Below are positions 61,952 to 64,000 of a stretch of DNA of 64,000 nt, piece by piece; the first letter of the stretch is position 1; every line of letters begins with the position of its first letter. The notes under the pieces were generated by a model that saw only the letters and a list, made by a program, of their open reading frames with translations, did no database searches and had not been told where the DNA came from. This stretch comes from Ruminococcus sp. Marseille-P6503 (lineage in GTDB: Bacteria; Bacillota; Clostridia; Oscillospirales; Ruminococcaceae), in assembly GCF_900604945.1 (NCBI RefSeq), contig NZ_UWPB01000001.1:1116001-1180000 (forward strand). Reading direction: 5' to 3'. The position numbers and the translations under genes were made by a program.

Positions 61952-62767
61952 TCAGACGTTCTGAGGATATACATTGACGGACGTATAGTAAAGATATTTG
62001 CTGTCGTTGTCAAATACGGCGGTCAGCAGAACGCTCTGGGCGTTTGCGTCAGCCGCGGTATAATAATACTTGTAAATATAGCTTATGCTGTCCTTTCCGT
62101 ACACTATTTTATACGGATCCAGGTCTACGGCGTCCGTTACCGAGCTGTAGCGCGCTCCCTTGTCAAAGCTGTCAAGATTGACGCGCTTGTCAAGCTTTTC
62201 GCCCCTGCTGTCCTTTTTCAGCAGTCTGTAATTTGTATATGTAACGCTTTCGATATTATCCGACGAATCCTTTAAAACCGAGACCGTCCATTCGGGAAAA
62301 ACAATATCGTCAATTTCAAGACTGTCCTCGCTTTCATATATATAATCGAACACCGCCGCGTTATTCAGTATGCCGTAAGCGGAATTATCCTTAAAATGAA
62401 TCTCCATATCCTTCTCCGCCTTGGTTATGGACATTCCGATATATTCAGCCGCCTCAAGCGCCTTTTTTTCCCCCTTGTCCGCCGAAAGCTGAACTATTAC
62501 CACCCATATAAGCACAATTATAAGCGCCGACAGGGCGATAAGAAAAGCGATCTTGATCTTCTTCTCATTCTGCCCGTTGACAATGCTCCCCAGGCTTTTC
62601 CTGACAGACGAAGTTTCAAGCAAAGGCAGATCCTTTTTATCCTGCTTCTTCGAGAAAAGCCCTTTAAGGCTCTTTGATTTTTTCGGCTTTTCCCTCAGCG
62701 CTATCCCGCAGTTTCTGCATACCGCGTCATGCTCCCCAACAGTTTTTTTGCATTTCGGACATTCCAT
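61952..62767 (-). CDS. Zinc-ribbon membrane protein, unknown function
   Basis: A 271-residue protein. An N-terminal zinc ribbon (MECPKCKKTV...CRNCGIAL) is followed by a Lys/Ser-rich linker, one membrane segment (IKIAFLIALSALIIVLIWVV, about 74-95) and an outside domain of about 170 residues with no family I recognise. The layout recalls that of the neighbouring pseudokinase, so the two may work together at the envelope (inference). The ATG is chosen because a consensus promoter lies just upstream, inside a longer open frame that does not look like protein. Confidence 0.7.
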   Translation of the reverse strand: MECPKCKKTVGEHDAVCRNCGIALREKPKKSKSLKGLFSKKQDKKDLPLLETSSVRKSLGSIVNGQNEKKIKIAFLIALSALIIVLIWVVIVQLSADKGEKKALEAAEYIGMSITKAEKDMEIHFKDNSAYGILNNAAVFDYIYESEDSLEIDDIVFPEWTVSVLKDSSDNIESVTYTNYRLLKKDSRGEKLDKRVNLDSFDKGARYSSVTDAVDLDPYKIVYGKDSISYIYKYYYTAADANAQSVLLTAVFDNDSKYLYYTSVNVYPQNV

Positions 62768-62807
62768 TGCATAACCCCCGTTTCCCGGACATAATAACTT
62801 ATAATAT

Positions 62808-62836
62808 ATTATATCATACAGTCCCCTAAAAGTCAA
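62808..62836 (-). promoter_or_regulatory. Promoter of the zinc-ribbon protein gene
   Basis: On the minus strand TTGACT (62831-62836), 17-bp spacer, TATAAT (62808-62813). Confidence 0.82.
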
Positions 62837-63092
62837 TGACCGCCCCTTAAGCGGATAAATCTTCTTTTTCCGCCGATTATTGCAAAAGCGTAAAATCCCT
62901 GCATAGCCCGTTTTATTACGCGCTTGCGGCGCCTGAGAATAACCATACGGACTTTTCAGACAACGCAAAAACCTCCTTACCCCGCGCGTCAGCGCCTGAT
63001 AAAGAGGTGTTTTTAAGCTTACCTCAGCCGACCGGTACTATAAGCTCCGTCCAAAAAACGCTCCGGCAGCTGCTTTTGCCGACGCGGCAGCC
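62837..63092. other. Intergenic region with a stray Shine-Dalgarno
   Basis: On the minus strand AAGGAGG near 62977 is followed 8 nt later by a TTG opening a 15-codon frame. No larger gene starts there. No RNA family or clear terminator for the histidine kinase was recognised. Confidence 0.35.
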
Positions 63093-64000
63093 TTACTCGC
63101 CCTCCGAAACGGGTATCGTAACAGTTATTTCCGTTCCCTTACCAAGGCTGCTGCTTATTGCGATCTCGCCGTTGTGATAGGCTACGATATGCTTGACTAT
63201 CGACAGTCCCAGACCTGTTCCGCCCGTCTGCTTGGAACGGCTCTTATCCACTCGGTAAAATCTTTCAAAGACCCGTTCCCTGTCCTTTTCGGCAATGCCG
63301 ATACCGTTATCCCTGACAACGACGACCGCATTGCCGCCGCTTCTCGATACCTCGACCCAGACCGAACCGCCGTCGTTGTTGTACTTGACCGCATTGTCCA
63401 TAAGATTAAGCAGAAGCTCCGTCATATAGCTCTGATTGCCTTTTATAACGACGTTTTCTCCCTTTACAAAAACAGACACCCTATGCTTGTAAGCCTTGTT
63501 CTGGAGAATTTCCTCAACGTCCTGCGCGGTTCGCAGAACGTCTACCTGATCGCTCTCGCTGTTGGCGTGCTCTTCTATCTCCGACAGCCTTATTATATCG
63601 TTGATAAGATAAAGCAGCCTTTCCGCCTCGCGGTAGATAGTTCCGCCGTACTTTTTAATGTCCTCCGCCCCGGTTATGATCCCGTTTTCCATCATTTCGC
63701 CAAAGCCCTTGATAGTAGTAAGGGGCGTTTTCAGCTCATGCGAAACGTTGGCGGAAAAATCGCGCCTAATCTGCTCGCTCTTGAGGCTCTCTGTAACGTC
63801 GACCATAAGAATTATGATTCCGTAATCCCCGTTGAAATCCGACTTATTGATATATGTTCTGAAGGACCTGTTCTTTACGCTGACGACTCCTCTTACCGAA
63901 TCGTCCTCGTCAAGCCTGTCCAGCAGCTCTAAAAGCTCCGAGTTCGCTGTAAGGTGCGAAAGCTTTTCGTGGGAATGAGGGTCGAAATGCGGATTGAGCA
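63093..64000 (-). CDS. Sensor histidine kinase, PhoR-like (partial, 5' end outside)
   Basis: The C-terminal 302 or so residues of a two-component kinase; the frame is open to the window edge. It starts with a PAS-like segment (FRTYINKSDFNGDYGIIIL), then the H-box FSANVSHELKTPLTTIKGFGEM with the phosphorylated His, N-box LLNLMDNAVKYNNDGG, G1 VVRDNGIGIAEKDRERVFERFY and G2 GGTGLGLSIVKHIVAYHNG. This is the EnvZ/PhoR type. Its response regulator would lie just beyond the right edge. An internal ATG at 63806 lacks support as the start, since the PAS part continues upstream. Confidence 0.9.
   Translation of the reverse strand, partial: LNPHFDPHSHEKLSHLTANSELLELLDRLDEDDSVRGVVSVKNRSFRTYINKSDFNGDYGIIILMVDVTESLKSEQIRRDFSANVSHELKTPLTTIKGFGEMMENGIITGAEDIKKYGGTIYREAERLLYLINDIIRLSEIEEHANSESDQVDVLRTAQDVEEILQNKAYKHRVSVFVKGENVVIKGNQSYMTELLLNLMDNAVKYNNDGGSVWVEVSRSGGNAVVVVRDNGIGIAEKDRERVFERFYRVDKSRSKQTGGTGLGLSIVKHIVAYHNGEIAISSSLGKGTEITVTIPVSEGE

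Noticed and set aside
62768-62968. N-terminal extension of the zinc-ribbon protein from TTG 62968
   Set aside because: The extension does not look like protein and contains a consensus promoter; the zinc ribbon begins naturally at ATG 62767.

Overview
The window looks like a chromosomal piece of a low-to-mid GC anaerobic Firmicute of the class Clostridia, most like a gut Ruminococcus/Oscillospiraceae species. Grounds: the dgt-dnaG-rpoD macromolecular-synthesis operon, the hrcA-grpE-dnaK-dnaJ operon under CIRCE control, a SpoIIM-family protein, a Na+-pumping decarboxylase pair, a PASTA (pseudo)kinase, a folT-type THF riboswitch, many TTG start codons behind strong Shine-Dalgarno sequences, and hemicellulose/arabinose utilisation genes. 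No rRNA, tRNA, CRISPR array, prophage or intact insertion sequence was seen. Species assignment is inference.

Layout. 1-0.86 kb: an AT-rich, foreign-looking kinase gene and debris. 0.86-5 kb: NAD-dependent epimerase, RNase P RNA (minus strand), a GT4 glycosyltransferase, and a putative Mn/heavy-metal exporter. 5-11.6 kb (minus strand): rpmE, yigZ, dgt, dnaG, rpoD, an Rrf2 regulator and a degenerate GH25-like membrane protein. 12-15.4 kb: ferrous-iron uptake operon (feoA, feoA, feoB, Cys-rich membrane protein) behind two DtxR/IdeR-like boxes. 15.5-22.8 kb: a polyamine operon carrying speD, speA, speE, speB, carboxynorspermidine/carboxyspermidine dehydrogenase, two small genes (one barstar-like) and nspC, that is, both known spermidine routes together. 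22.9-28.2 kb: HAD phosphatase, LtaS-type sulfatase, a 38-residue protein, NlpC/P60 hydrolase. 28.5-33.4 kb: heat-shock operon with two overlapping CIRCE elements.

33.5-46.8 kb is a plant-polysaccharide locus. On the minus strand lie GH51 arabinofuranosidase and a secreted GH5, then araA-araB-araD-GH1-GNAT. On the plus strand lie an AraC regulator with a cytosolic GH5, and a wall-anchored protein with a lipoprotein solute-binding protein. A shared motif (GCATTwTwwsyTATTG) abuts the -35 of three of these promoters, which suggests one AraC-controlled regulon. Arabinose released by GH51 would go through AraA, AraB and AraD to xylulose-5-phosphate; rpe lies further right.

47-64 kb: orphan EIIA-Glc, ABC-F protein with a hairpin leader, MecA-like adaptor, rpe, YfbR-type HD phosphohydrolase abutting the tail of a broken alpha/beta-hydrolase, OadB/OadG, MscS, a DUF624 protein, SpoIIM-like, proC, THF riboswitch-folT, pfkA, and a PASTA pseudokinase behind a 166-nt leader closed by a perfect 9-bp stem that I cannot assign to a known riboswitch class. 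A zinc-ribbon membrane protein and a histidine kinase cut by the window edge follow. The strongest candidates for undescribed biology are that leader with its pseudokinase, the AraC-regulon motif, and the two-route polyamine operon.
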